Part shown: positions 34,467 to 41,714 of the stretch, piece after piece | Numbering within the stretch: position 1 is the first letter of the stretch | Layout: the number at the start of each line of letters is the position of its first letter | Source of the DNA: Seonamhaeicola sediminis | GTDB lineage: Bacteria; Bacteroidota; Bacteroidia; Flavobacteriales; Flavobacteriaceae | Assembly: GCF_004358095.2 (NCBI RefSeq) | Contig: NZ_SMZJ02000004.1 | Span: 99,030-163,029, forward strand | Length of the DNA: 64,000 nt | Direction: 5' to 3' | Notes under the pieces: generated by a model | What the model saw: the letters and a program-made list of their open reading frames with translations, nothing else | Databases searched by the model: none | What the model was told of the DNA's origin: nothing | Translations under genes and position numbers: made by a program

Positions 34467-35300
34467 ATGTCCAATATAATTTATATAGGTTACGAATTTA
34501 GTGTAAAACCTTTACAACCAACGGTTGAAATTCTTATAGCAGAATTAGGTTATGCAGGTTTTGAAAGTTTTGTAGAAAACGAAATGGGTGTTACTGCCTA
34601 TATTCAAAAAGAGGAATGGTATGAAGCAATTTTAGACGATGTTCATGTGTTAAACTCGGATGAATTTGAAATAAGCTATACTTTTTCAGAGATAGAACAA
34701 ACTAACTGGAATGCAGAATGGGAGAAGAATTTTAACCCAATTGTAGTAGATAATATTTGTGCAGTACGCGCGCCATTTCACAAAAATTTTAACACAGAAT
34801 ATGATATTGTTATAGAGCCTAAAATGAGTTTTGGAACTGGACATCATGAAACCACACACATGATGATACAGCATATTTTAAAAAATGATTTCAAAGGCAA
34901 GTCGGTTTTAGACATGGGTTGTGGTACAGGAGTTTTGGCTATTTTAGCTGAATTAAAAGGCGCTAAAACCATTGATGCCATTGATATTGACAACTGGTGT
35001 TATCTAAACAGTTTAGAAAATATAGAGCGCAATAGTTGTCAAAATATTAATGTTTTTGAAGGAGATGCCTCATTATTAATTGGTAAATCGTATGATGTTA
35101 TCATCGCTAACATCAACCGAAATATTTTACTTCAGGACATGGCAACATATGCGACAAGTCTAAATAAAGGTGGTGTGTTGTTTTTAAGTGGATTTTATAA
35201 TAACGATATACCTACTATTGATGAAGAGGTTTCTAAATATGGGTTTAAAATTCAAGACACTTTAGAACGCAACAATTGGGTTGCTTTAAAGTATGCTTAA
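34467..35300 (+). CDS. prmA: ribosomal protein L11 methyltransferase
   Basis: 277 residues. Short N-terminal substrate domain (VKPLQPTVEILIAELGYAGF) and a Rossmann SAM domain with MSFGTGHHETTHMM, SVLDMGCGTGVLAILAELKG and IIANINRNILL (NxxN-type catalytic loop of PrmA). Trimethylates ribosomal protein L11. The clpS gene follows by 63 bp, the usual neighbour in this phylum. Confidence 0.95.
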   Translation: MSNIIYIGYEFSVKPLQPTVEILIAELGYAGFESFVENEMGVTAYIQKEEWYEAILDDVHVLNSDEFEISYTFSEIEQTNWNAEWEKNFNPIVVDNICAVRAPFHKNFNTEYDIVIEPKMSFGTGHHETTHMMIQHILKNDFKGKSVLDMGCGTGVLAILAELKGAKTIDAIDIDNWCYLNSLENIERNSCQNINVFEGDASLLIGKSYDVIIANINRNILLQDMATYATSLNKGGVLFLSGFYNNDIPTIDEEVSKYGFKIQDTLERNNWVALKYA

Positions 35301-35363
35301 ATTAAATATTTGCATTTACTTAAGACTTTGTAATACAATTTTTTATAATTTTGAAGTAATGCT

Positions 35364-35642
35364 ATGATGAATACAAAAGAAAAAATACAAGAAGCCTTTA
35401 GTGTTTTAGAGCAAGAAGCTAATCTTAACGAAATTGTTTTGTATAACGATGATGTTAATACATTTGATCATGTTATAGATACACTTATTCATGCCTGCGA
35501 CCATACACCTGAACAAGCCGAACAATGTTCAATAATAGTACATTATAAAGGAAAATGTACTGTTAAAACTGGTGAATATGATGATTTAGAGCCACGTTGC
35601 ACCATGCTGTTAAACGCTGGTTTAAGTGCAGAGATAGTCTAA
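35364..35642 (+). CDS. clpS: ATP-dependent Clp protease adaptor ClpS
   Basis: 92 residues. Hallmark VLYNDDVNTFDHVIDTLIHA: the NDDxxTFDHV box that binds N-degrons and ClpA/ClpC. A further block AEQCSIIVHYKGKCTVKTGE follows. It delivers N-end-rule substrates to the Clp protease. Convergent with the HMA protein gene, 1 bp apart. Confidence 0.95.
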   Translation: MMNTKEKIQEAFSVLEQEANLNEIVLYNDDVNTFDHVIDTLIHACDHTPEQAEQCSIIVHYKGKCTVKTGEYDDLEPRCTMLLNAGLSAEIV

Positions 35643-35643
35643 G

Positions 35644-35913
35644 CTATTTGTTCATTCTTCCTATAGCGCAACTCACAAAAGATTTTGCTTTTGTGGAAAG
35701 AGCGTTTTTGTCTCCAACTTCGGGGTAACCTAATTTTGCAAGTAAGCTTTTTACAATGTTGAGTGTTTCTTCATTCTCATAAGAAAATGTTACTGTATTG
35801 TCATTGTTATTAATCTCTACATTATCAACAAATTCTAATTCTGATAATTTAGTGCTGATTGTATTAGCACATCCACCACACTTTAAGTTTTGTATTTCTA
35901 GAGTTGTTTTCAT
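35644..35913 (-). CDS. heavy-metal-associated (HMA) domain protein
   Basis: 89 residues from the ATG at 35913; an upstream in-frame extension overlaps the preceding gene and is rejected. HMA fold with the metal motif LKCGGCANTI (CxxC) near residue 12 and a second cysteine near the C-terminus (SFVSCAIGRMNK). It resembles soluble copper chaperones. One base from the MBL/rhodanese gene, thus in the same transcript and under the same Crp/Fnr-type site. Metal or persulfide carriage is possible. Confidence 0.85.
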   Translation of the reverse strand: MKTTLEIQNLKCGGCANTISTKLSELEFVDNVEINNNDNTVTFSYENEETLNIVKSLLAKLGYPEVGDKNALSTKAKSFVSCAIGRMNK

Positions 35914-35914
35914 T

Positions 35915-37324
35915 TTATAACGTTGTTGGACAAACATAATCTGTTCTTGGTAAATCTGTTTTCTTTAAAGCTGCATAGCCACCTGCAATATCAATCACAT
36001 CAAACCCTCTAGCTTTTAAAATAGAGGCAGCAATAACCGATCTATAGCCGCCAGCACAGTGCAGATAATAAGTTTGTTTTTGGTTTATGCTGTTCATATT
36101 GTCATTTATATAATCTAATGCAAAGTGATGTACATTGTCACCTTCTAGGTGTTCTGACTTGTACTCGCCCTCTTTTCTAACGTCAAGAATTTCAATACTA
36201 TTGTTTTTTAATCTATTCGCTAATTCTTCCGCTGAAATAGATTCAATAGATTCAATGTCTTTACCAGCCCTTTTCCAAGCGTCTATACCTCCATTTAAAT
36301 AGCCTAAGGTATTATCATAGCCTACTCTTGATAATCTGGTAACGGTTTCTTTTTCTCTTCCTTTGGGGATGACCAGTAAAATGGGTTGTTTTAAATCTGT
36401 AATTAAAGCACCAACCCACGGAGCAAACCCACCATGTATACCAATAAAAATAGAGTTGGGAATATGTTCTTTTACAAACTCTTTCTCTGTTCTTACGTCT
36501 AGCACCAAAGCGCCTTCATGATTAGCAATGCTTTCAAATTCTTCAGGAGTTAAAGCTACATCTCCTTTTTTTAGAACAGAGTCAAAATCTGTGTAACCAG
36601 ACTTATTCATCATAGCATTTTTAGCAAAATACTGTGGTGGCGGTAAAATACCATCTAAGACTTCCTTTGTGAATTCAGCTTTGGTCATATCTGCTCTAAG
36701 AGCATAATTGGTAGCTTTTTGTTCACCCAAAACACCAATAGTTTCTTTACTCAAGTTTTTTCCACATGCAGAACCTGCCCCGTGAGCAGGGTATACAATA
36801 ACATCATCAGCTAATGGCATGATTTTGTTTCGTAAAGAATCATAAAGCATGCCAGCCAAATCTTCTTTTGTTAAGTTTGACTTAATTGCCAAATCAGGTC
36901 TACCAACATCTCCTAAAAACAGGGTATCTCCAGAGAAGATAGCATGATCTTTTCCTTTTTCGTCTATTAAAAGATAGGTAGTAGATTCTAAAGTATGTCC
37001 TGGAGTATGTAATACTTTTATTGAGATATTTCCTAAATTAAATATTTCATTGTCTTTCGCAATATAAGCCTCATAATCTGTTTTTGCTTCTGGGCCAAAA
37101 ATGATGGTAGCACCTGTTTTTTTTGCTAGATCTAAATGACCAGAAACAAAATCGGCATGAAAATGTGTCTCAAAAATATACTTAATTTTGGCGTTTTCGT
37201 TGTTTGCTTTATCAACATATTGTTGTGTTTCGCGTAACGGATCTATAATAGCTACCTCTCCATTAGATTCAATATAGTAAGCTCCTTGAGCTAAACACCC
37301 TGTATATATTTGTTCTACTTTCAT
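35915..37324 (-). CDS. metallo-beta-lactamase fold / double rhodanese fusion, probable persulfide dioxygenase-related enzyme
   Basis: 469 residues from the ATG at 37324 (MKVEQIYTGCLAQGAYYIES). MBL domain (1-245) with THFHADFVSGH (H54, H56, D58, H63), HTPGHTLEST and FSGDTLFLGDVGRPDL, as in ETHE1-type persulfide dioxygenases. Two rhodanese domains follow. The first has VIPKGREKET where the catalytic loop should be, so its Cys is missing; the second has YLHCAGGYRS with Cys423. ETHE1 oxidises glutathione persulfide to sulfite and rhodaneses move sulfane sulfur. A TGTGA-N6-TCACA site lies upstream. Confidence 0.92.
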   Translation of the reverse strand: MKVEQIYTGCLAQGAYYIESNGEVAIIDPLRETQQYVDKANNENAKIKYIFETHFHADFVSGHLDLAKKTGATIIFGPEAKTDYEAYIAKDNEIFNLGNISIKVLHTPGHTLESTTYLLIDEKGKDHAIFSGDTLFLGDVGRPDLAIKSNLTKEDLAGMLYDSLRNKIMPLADDVIVYPAHGAGSACGKNLSKETIGVLGEQKATNYALRADMTKAEFTKEVLDGILPPPQYFAKNAMMNKSGYTDFDSVLKKGDVALTPEEFESIANHEGALVLDVRTEKEFVKEHIPNSIFIGIHGGFAPWVGALITDLKQPILLVIPKGREKETVTRLSRVGYDNTLGYLNGGIDAWKRAGKDIESIESISAEELANRLKNNSIEILDVRKEGEYKSEHLEGDNVHHFALDYINDNMNSINQKQTYYLHCAGGYRSVIAASILKARGFDVIDIAGGYAALKKTDLPRTDYVCPTTL

Positions 37325-37348
37325 ATTTAATTTTTTTTGGATTTTTTG

Positions 37349-37393
37349 CAAAATTACTAAACCTTATAGGTTTGTAATGTGATATTTGTCACA
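37349..37393 (-). promoter_or_regulatory. Crp/Fnr-type site and promoter of the MBL/rhodanese-HMA unit
   Basis: Palindrome TGTGATATTTGTCACA at 37378-37393 (core GTGAT-ATTT-GTCAC, centre 37385.5), identical in half-sites to the E. coli CRP consensus TGTGA-N6-TCACA. On the minus strand TAATTTTG lies at 37356-37349. Centre-to-G distance 36.5 bp. Confidence 0.75.
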
Positions 37394-37396
37394 TAG

Positions 37397-38191
37397 TTAC
37401 ATGCTTGTTTCTCTATAAATAATATACATAGCCATTATGAGGGTGAAAAACCCAAAACTTTTTTTTAATTTTTCACCGCTAATAAATTTTGAAAGATATA
37501 CCCCAATCAATATTCCTAGTACTGATATTAAGGAGAAAAGTATTAGAAAAGCCCAGTCTATATCTAAGGTTTGTACATCTCCGGTAAATCCAATTAAGGA
37601 ATTGATGGTTACTATAATTAATGATGTACCAACAGCTTTTTTCATTGGGATATTAGCCCAAAGTACTAAGGCAGGAACATAAAGAAAACCGCCTCCTGCA
37701 CCAATGATTCCAGTTATAGTTCCAATAATCAATCCTTGAATAAATGTTTTATAGTATGCTTGTTTATTTTTTGGAATACTATTGTTGTTTTTGTTTTTTA
37801 TCATTGAAACAGCGGCCAAAAACATAATAATTGAAAAGAATACCATAATACCCATTTCTTTGGTAAGAGCAAAACTGCCAATACTTAACAAGTTGTCGGG
37901 AATACCAGGTACTAAATACCTTCTCGATAAATAAACTGCTACAAATGATGGGAATGAAAAAGCTAATCCCGTCTTAACATCTACCAACCCTTCTCTATAT
38001 TTTTGAAAAGTTCCTACCAATGAGGTAGTACCAACTACAAATAAAGAGTATGCTGTAGCAACAATAGGGTTGTATCCTAAAAGGTATACCAATAATGGTA
38101 CTGTTAATATGGACCCCCCACCACCAATGAGGCCTAATACCAGTCCAACAACTAAAGCTCCTAAATATCCTAATATTTGGGTGTTATCCAT
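37397..38191 (-). CDS. TauE/SafE family sulfite/anion exporter
   Basis: 264 residues with about eight membrane helices. Family marks: GLIGGGGSILTVPLLVYLLG near 20-40 and its repeat GIIGAGGGFLYVPALVLW near 160. TauE/SafE proteins export sulfite, sulfoacetate or related anions. Last gene of the unit YeeE-YeeE-TauE (adjacent start and stop), next to a persulfide dioxygenase-like gene whose product would be sulfite, so sulfite export is a reasonable inference. Confidence 0.9.
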   Translation of the reverse strand: MDNTQILGYLGALVVGLVLGLIGGGGSILTVPLLVYLLGYNPIVATAYSLFVVGTTSLVGTFQKYREGLVDVKTGLAFSFPSFVAVYLSRRYLVPGIPDNLLSIGSFALTKEMGIMVFFSIIMFLAAVSMIKNKNNNSIPKNKQAYYKTFIQGLIIGTITGIIGAGGGFLYVPALVLWANIPMKKAVGTSLIIVTINSLIGFTGDVQTLDIDWAFLILFSLISVLGILIGVYLSKFISGEKLKKSFGFFTLIMAMYIIYRETSM

Positions 38192-38605
38192 TTAGTGGGG
38201 CAACTTACTTTTTAAAATTCCATATAAAAATGTACCTAATAAGGCAGCAATAATAACAATAATCATACTATAAACGCCAGTTCCTAACAAGATGTACATG
38301 GGGCCTGGACAAGCTCCAATAAGTGCCCATCCCAACCCAAATATAGTGCCTCCAACTATAAACCTTATAAATCCCTCTTCTTTTTTTGGAGCATCTATTT
38401 GTTCACCTATTATATTTTTGAAATGTTTTCTTTTTGAAATTTGTAAAAATAATAACCCAGTTACTATAGCTGTACCAATAATGCCATACATATGAAATGA
38501 TTGAAATCTAAACATTTCATAAATCCGAAACCATGAAACAGCCTCTGATTTTACTAAAACAATTCCGAAGAAAATACCAACCAATAAGAATTTTAAATAT
38601 TTCAT
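38192..38605 (-). CDS. YeeE/YedE-type membrane protein, second half (DUF6691-like)
   Basis: 137 residues, four membrane helices. Contains the YeeE/YedE cysteine motif FGLGWALIGACPGPMYILLG (Cys in GACPGP). YeeE of the fused type carries thiosulfate through conserved cysteines; here the transporter is split into two genes, this one and the next upstream, which overlap by ATGA. Likely imports thiosulfate or another sulfur species together with its partner. Confidence 0.88.
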   Translation of the reverse strand: MKYLKFLLVGIFFGIVLVKSEAVSWFRIYEMFRFQSFHMYGIIGTAIVTGLLFLQISKRKHFKNIIGEQIDAPKKEEGFIRFIVGGTIFGLGWALIGACPGPMYILLGTGVYSMIIVIIAALLGTFLYGILKSKLPH

Positions 38606-39165
38606 GCTTTGAAGATTAATGGTAAAATAAAATTAGTCATAATCAATCCGCCAATAAAAAAGCCTATAACAGCAATTAAAGACTGCTTTTGCAAACTACT
38701 GAGTCCTGTAATGGCATGGCCAGAGGTGCAGCCACTGGCATAACGTGTTCCAAACCCTACTAATAAACCGCCAATAATAAGAAGTATAATGGCTTTTATT
38801 GAGGTTAAACTTTCAAAACTAAACATTTCATTAGGTACTAAAGTGGCTCCTGGATTTTCAAATCCCATTTGTTGCAATTCTGTTATGGTGGTTGGATTTA
38901 AATCTGTTTTAGTATGATTTGAAAGGAACTGTATTGCTATAAACCCACCAATAATAGCGCCTATAACGATAGTAAGATTCCATCTTTGATCTTTCCAATT
39001 AAACCTAAAAAAATCTGAAAATTTGTTGGCTCCTAGGGCAGAACACATAGTTTTTAAGCTTGATGACATCCCAAAAGTTTTGCCAAAGTAAAGTAAAATA
39101 GCCATTACAAATGCTATTAGTGGCCCTGATATGTACCAAGGCCATGGGTTTAAAATAAATTCCAT
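38602..39165 (-). CDS. YeeE/YedE-type membrane protein, first half
   Basis: 187 residues, about five membrane helices. The signature GFGTRYASGCTSGHAITGLS contains the conserved Cys of YeeE/YedE transporters (GCTSGH). Starts the three-gene unit with the DUF6691-like half and TauE. A GTAAC-N4-GTTAC palindrome sits 46 bp upstream of the ATG, between this gene and the crp-like gene. Confidence 0.9.
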   Translation of the reverse strand: MEFILNPWPWYISGPLIAFVMAILLYFGKTFGMSSSLKTMCSALGANKFSDFFRFNWKDQRWNLTIVIGAIIGGFIAIQFLSNHTKTDLNPTTITELQQMGFENPGATLVPNEMFSFESLTSIKAIILLIIGGLLVGFGTRYASGCTSGHAITGLSSLQKQSLIAVIGFFIGGLIMTNFILPLIFKA

Positions 39166-39181
39166 TTTTTCTTAATTTTTG

Positions 39182-39224
39182 TAAAATTATAATGATGATA
39201 AATCTGTTATGTAACAAATGTTAC
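39182..39224 (-). promoter_or_regulatory. Crp/Fnr-type site and promoter of the YeeE-YeeE-TauE unit
   Basis: Palindrome GTAACAAATGTTAC at 39211-39224 (centre 39217.5), ending one base before the crp-like stop codon region. On the minus strand TAATTTTA lies at 39189-39182; distance 35.5 bp, one less than the other sites. Confidence 0.65.
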
Positions 39225-39860
39225 CTAAGAAGTAATAACTTCAATTTTGTTTCTTCCAAGTTTTATTTTCTTCTCATTTTCAAGTTGCTTTAATAGTCTT
39301 GAAATCACCACACGGGAAGTGTGTAAATCTTCAGCAATTTCTTGATGTTTTACCAAAATGGTATCTGATTCATTTAGTATTGATTTATTGACTAAATACT
39401 TAAGGAGCCTTTCATCCATTTTTAAAAAGGCAATACTATCAATGGCATCTAGCATTTCATCAAAACGTATTTGATAGCTTTCTAGAATAAAATTTCGCCA
39501 ACTTTCATTGCCGTGAAACCATTCTTTCATTTTTTGAACTGGAATCATTATTAAATCAGAATCTTGCTCTGCCACCGCTCTTATTTTACTTTTTGATGTA
39601 CCCATACAACAGGTAAGAGACATGGTACAGGTTTCTCCAGCTTCTAAAAAATAAATAAGTAGTTCATTACCTTCATTATCTTCTCTTAAAATTTTTATAT
39701 GACCTTTTAATAAAAGAGGAATGTAGAGCATGGGTTGATTAATATCAATTATGATATCGTCTTTAGAAAAAGATTTAAAAACCCCAACATTTATAATTTC
39801 ATTTATTAGGCTATCATCTAGTATATAGCCGAATTTTTGGTAAAGTATTTCTTTTGTCAT
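39225..39860 (-). CDS. Crp/Fnr family transcriptional regulator with a cysteine cluster
   Basis: 211 residues. N-terminal cyclic-nucleotide-binding-like barrel (about 20-125) and a C-terminal winged helix with the recognition helix HTSRVVISRLLKQLENE; FNR has ETISRLL at this place, so the FNR Glu is Val here. The barrel has the unusual stretch GETCTMSLTCCMG (Cys78, Cys84, Cys85). It lacks the N-terminal four-cysteine cluster of FNR and a clear cAMP pocket motif. It lies in the middle of genes that carry matching palindromes, so it is the prime candidate for their regulator, with thiol or persulfide sensing as a hypothesis. Confidence 0.9.
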   Translation of the reverse strand: MTKEILYQKFGYILDDSLINEIINVGVFKSFSKDDIIIDINQPMLYIPLLLKGHIKILREDNEGNELLIYFLEAGETCTMSLTCCMGTSKSKIRAVAEQDSDLIMIPVQKMKEWFHGNESWRNFILESYQIRFDEMLDAIDSIAFLKMDERLLKYLVNKSILNESDTILVKHQEIAEDLHTSRVVISRLLKQLENEKKIKLGRNKIEVITS

Positions 39861-39898
39861 AATTCAAAAATAAGCATTTATAAATTTGAAATAAATAG

Positions 39899-39929
39899 TT
39901 TGGTATAGTTTTAATAAATAGTATATTTG
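39899..39929 (+). promoter_or_regulatory. tRNA-Arg promoter
   Basis: TTTG ending at 39902, a spacer of exactly 19 bp and TATATTTG at 39922-39929; a perfect TTG-N19-TAnnTTTG promoter 13 bp before the mature tRNA 5' end. Confidence 0.85.
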
Positions 39930-39942
39930 CACGCACAAAAAC

Positions 39943-40016
39943 GGCCACGTGGCGCAACTGAATAGCGCACTTGATTACGGCTCAAGAGGTTGCAGGTTTG
40001 AATCCTGCCGTGGTCA
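39943..40016 (+). tRNA. tRNA-Arg (ACG)
   Basis: 74 nt cloverleaf: acceptor GGCCACG / CGTGGTC, D stem GCGC / GCGC, anticodon stem CTTGA / TCAAG with loop TTACGGC (anticodon ACG), T stem GCAGG / CCTGC with loop TTTGAAT, and discriminator A. CCA is not encoded. It reads CGN codons, with A34 probably deaminated to inosine. It divides the sulfur region in two; no duplicated tRNA 3' end was seen that would mark an integrated island. Confidence 0.97.
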
Positions 40017-40022
40017 CAAGTA

Positions 40023-40057
40023 AAACCCATAAACTATTAAGGTTTGTGGGTTTTTTT
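40023..40057 (+). terminator. tRNA-Arg terminator
   Basis: 12-bp stem AAACCCATAAAC / GTTTGTGGGTTT (one G-T pair) followed by a T run. Confidence 0.85.
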
Positions 40058-40069
40058 GTGTTTAGTTTT

Positions 40070-40113
40070 GTAACCTTTGTTACATATTTTAGCTTCCCAT
40101 GGAGTTACATTTG
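40070..40113 (+). promoter_or_regulatory. Crp/Fnr-type site and promoter of the cytochrome c lipoprotein gene
   Basis: Palindrome GTAACCTTTGTTAC at 40070-40083 (centre 40076.5) and TACATTTG at 40106-40113. Distance 36.5 bp. The ATG follows 18 bp after the -7 box. Confidence 0.75.
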
Positions 40114-40130
40114 CTTTTGTAATTTATTTT

Positions 40131-40598
40131 ATGAAGACTTTTATTCCTTTATTTTTATTGGTATTTCTTGTTGGCTGTCAAGATTCAAAAAAATCATCTT
40201 ATGCTGTTGGAAGTAATAATCAGGAGGAGCATCCAGGGAAAGTTTTAATGGAGCGTCAATGCTATGTGTGCCATAGTCCTAGTGCTAATCATGAGCAAAG
40301 GTTAGCACCACCCATGATTGCTGTAAAAAAACATTATGTAGCCGCCAATACAACCAAAGAGGAGTTTGCAGAAGATATACAGAATTGGTTTGATAACCAA
40401 ACTGAAGATAATGCAAGAATGTATGGAGCAGTAAGAAGGTTTGGGGTTATGCCAAAACTAATAATTGCAAAAGAAGATTTAAATCAGATTTCAGATTATA
40501 TTTTTGATAATGACATAGAACAGCCAGAATGGTTTGAAGAGCATTATAATAAAGAAATAAGAAAAGGATTTCTAATGCGAAACGGAAAAAAGATTTAG
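40131..40598 (+). CDS. cytochrome c-type lipoprotein
   Basis: 155 residues from the ATG at 40131 (MKTFIPLFLLVFLVGC, lipidated Cys16); a longer in-frame start at 40077 would run through the promoter and operator and is rejected. One haem c motif CYVCH (C44, C47, H48) near the N-terminus, and a possible axial Met in FGVMPK near residue 121. Small monohaem electron carrier anchored to the outer face of a membrane. Possible electron partner of sulfur oxidation enzymes. Monocistronic, with a class II Crp/Fnr-type site. Confidence 0.85.
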   Translation: MKTFIPLFLLVFLVGCQDSKKSSYAVGSNNQEEHPGKVLMERQCYVCHSPSANHEQRLAPPMIAVKKHYVAANTTKEEFAEDIQNWFDNQTEDNARMYGAVRRFGVMPKLIIAKEDLNQISDYIFDNDIEQPEWFEEHYNKEIRKGFLMRNGKKI

Positions 40599-40655
40599 AA
40601 GTTGATTGTTTTATATAACCCCTGAACTAATTAATAGCATTTTTACTTAAGGGGT

Positions 40656-40760
40656 TTATAACAGTAAGTTGTCTTTACCTATTTTCTTATACATGTAGTC
40701 TAAAAAGGCTAGTATAGAGCGTAAAGATATTTGGTTTTTTGGTTGATAGTGAAAAGCACC
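40656..40760 (-). pseudogene. possible decayed coding fragment
   Basis: Minus-strand frame without start codon that reads as plausible protein: HYQPKNQISLRSILAFLDYM then YKKIGKDNLLL and stop. It overlaps the terminator at 40752-40781. I cannot name a family; the word GTTTTTTGGTTGAT inside it (40734-40747) also occurs next to the dps terminator (5807-5820). Could be a gene tail or part of a dispersed element. Confidence 0.25.
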
Positions 40761-40781
40761 TATTTATAGGTGCTTTTTTTT
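40752..40781 (+). terminator. strong hairpin terminator before the DUF2202 gene
   Basis: Stem AAAAGCACCTA / TAGGTGCTTTT, loop TTTA, followed by T4. It ends transcription from the cytochrome gene and insulates the DUF2202 promoter. Confidence 0.85.
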
Positions 40782-40802
40782 GTTAGAGATCTTTTATTTT
40801 AT

Positions 40803-40846
40803 GTAACAATAGTTACTACCTGTTGCTTTGGGGTGCTGTACCTTTA
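40803..40846 (+). promoter_or_regulatory. Crp/Fnr-type site and promoter of the DUF2202 gene
   Basis: Palindrome GTAACAATAGTTAC at 40803-40816 (centre 40809.5) and TACCTTTA at 40839-40846. Distance 36.5 bp. Confidence 0.7.
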
Positions 40847-40870
40847 TTTATAATTTAAAATCTCAATAAA

Positions 40871-41524
40871 ATGAAAAAATTAATTATACCAAGCAACTTA
40901 ATAACAATATTATTAACGCTTTCCATTTTAGGTTGTAGTAGCAGTTCGGATGTACAAGACATTATTCAAGATGACATTATTCAGGAGGACATCACTGAAC
41001 AAGAAGAAACTTTTGGTGATGAAGATAAAGACGCTCTCCTTTTTATGTTAGAAGAAGAAAAATTAGCAAGAGATACTTATACGTTTTTAGGTGATTTGTG
41101 GGCTATAAATCAATTCAATAACATAAAACAGAGTGAACAAACACATATGAATGCCATCGTAAATTTATTAGAAAATAACGATATACAGTATACTATTTTA
41201 CCTTATGGAGAATTCAATAACCAAGAATTACAAGCTTTATATGATGAATTTAAAACAAATGGAGCAACTAGTAAAGCAAAAGCACTTCAGATTGGAGCAA
41301 CCATAGAAGATTTAGATATTGTTGATTTGCAAAATTTTATAGATAAGATGTCTAATTCATCCATAGTATCAGTGTTTAAAAGTTTGCAATGTGGCTCTAG
41401 AAACCATTTAAGAAGTTTTGTAAAAGCTATAGAAAATAATGGAGACACATATACTCCTCAATATTTAAGTTCTACCGAATATTCTAGCATTATTAATGAC
41501 ACTCAAGAAAAGTGTAATCAATAA
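40871..41524 (+). CDS. DUF2202 ferritin-like lipoprotein
   Basis: 217 residues. Lipoprotein signal with lipidated Cys22 (TLSILGCSSSSD), an acidic linker, and a DUF2202 domain: DALLFMLEEEKLARDTYTFL, then SEQTHMNAIVNLLE and a repeat of the helix pair. The Glu...Glu-x2-His spacing is like ferritin-like di-iron proteins, though metal binding is not proven. Metal storage or redox protection in the envelope is possible. Monocistronic, with a class II Crp/Fnr-type site upstream. Confidence 0.87.
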   Translation: MKKLIIPSNLITILLTLSILGCSSSSDVQDIIQDDIIQEDITEQEETFGDEDKDALLFMLEEEKLARDTYTFLGDLWAINQFNNIKQSEQTHMNAIVNLLENNDIQYTILPYGEFNNQELQALYDEFKTNGATSKAKALQIGATIEDLDIVDLQNFIDKMSNSSIVSVFKSLQCGSRNHLRSFVKAIENNGDTYTPQYLSSTEYSSIINDTQEKCNQ

Positions 41525-41549
41525 AAGTACTTAATACTTTTTTATAGCT

Positions 41550-41593
41550 GTAACCTATGTTACAAACATACTCAAAAGACTACTCTATTTTTG
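41550..41593 (+). promoter_or_regulatory. Crp/Fnr-type site and promoter of the TolC-RND operon
   Basis: Palindrome GTAACCTATGTTAC at 41550-41563 (centre 41556.5) and TATTTTTG at 41586-41593. Distance 36.5 bp. Predicted start of transcription near 41598, giving a leader of about 117 nt. Confidence 0.75.
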
Positions 41594-41626
41594 CACGAAT
41601 AAATTTGAGTTTAACAAAATCTAAAC

Positions 41627-41671
41627 AATTAAAAGAACCATAATTTATTGAAAAATATGGTTCTTTTAATT
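41627..41671 (+). promoter_or_regulatory. 16-bp hairpin in the leader of the TolC-RND operon
   Basis: Perfect inverted repeat AATTAAAAGAACCATA / TATGGTTCTTTTAATT around a 13-nt loop, lying between the predicted transcription start and the tolC ATG. It is followed by TTATC, not a long T run. It could be an attenuator, an RNA-stability element or a partial terminator. Confidence 0.6.
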
Positions 41672-41714
41672 ATCAACGGTGACCTCTAAACATTTTAAAA
41701 GAATAAACAAACAG

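Noticed and set aside
39943..40016. tRNA-Arg as attachment site of an integrated island
   Set aside because: No second copy of the tRNA 3' end and no integrase gene was seen; genes with the same palindromes lie on both sides of the tRNA.
40077..40130. Longer N-terminus for the cytochrome c lipoprotein
   Set aside because: It would lie over the palindrome and -7 box and remove the lipoprotein signal from the N-terminus.
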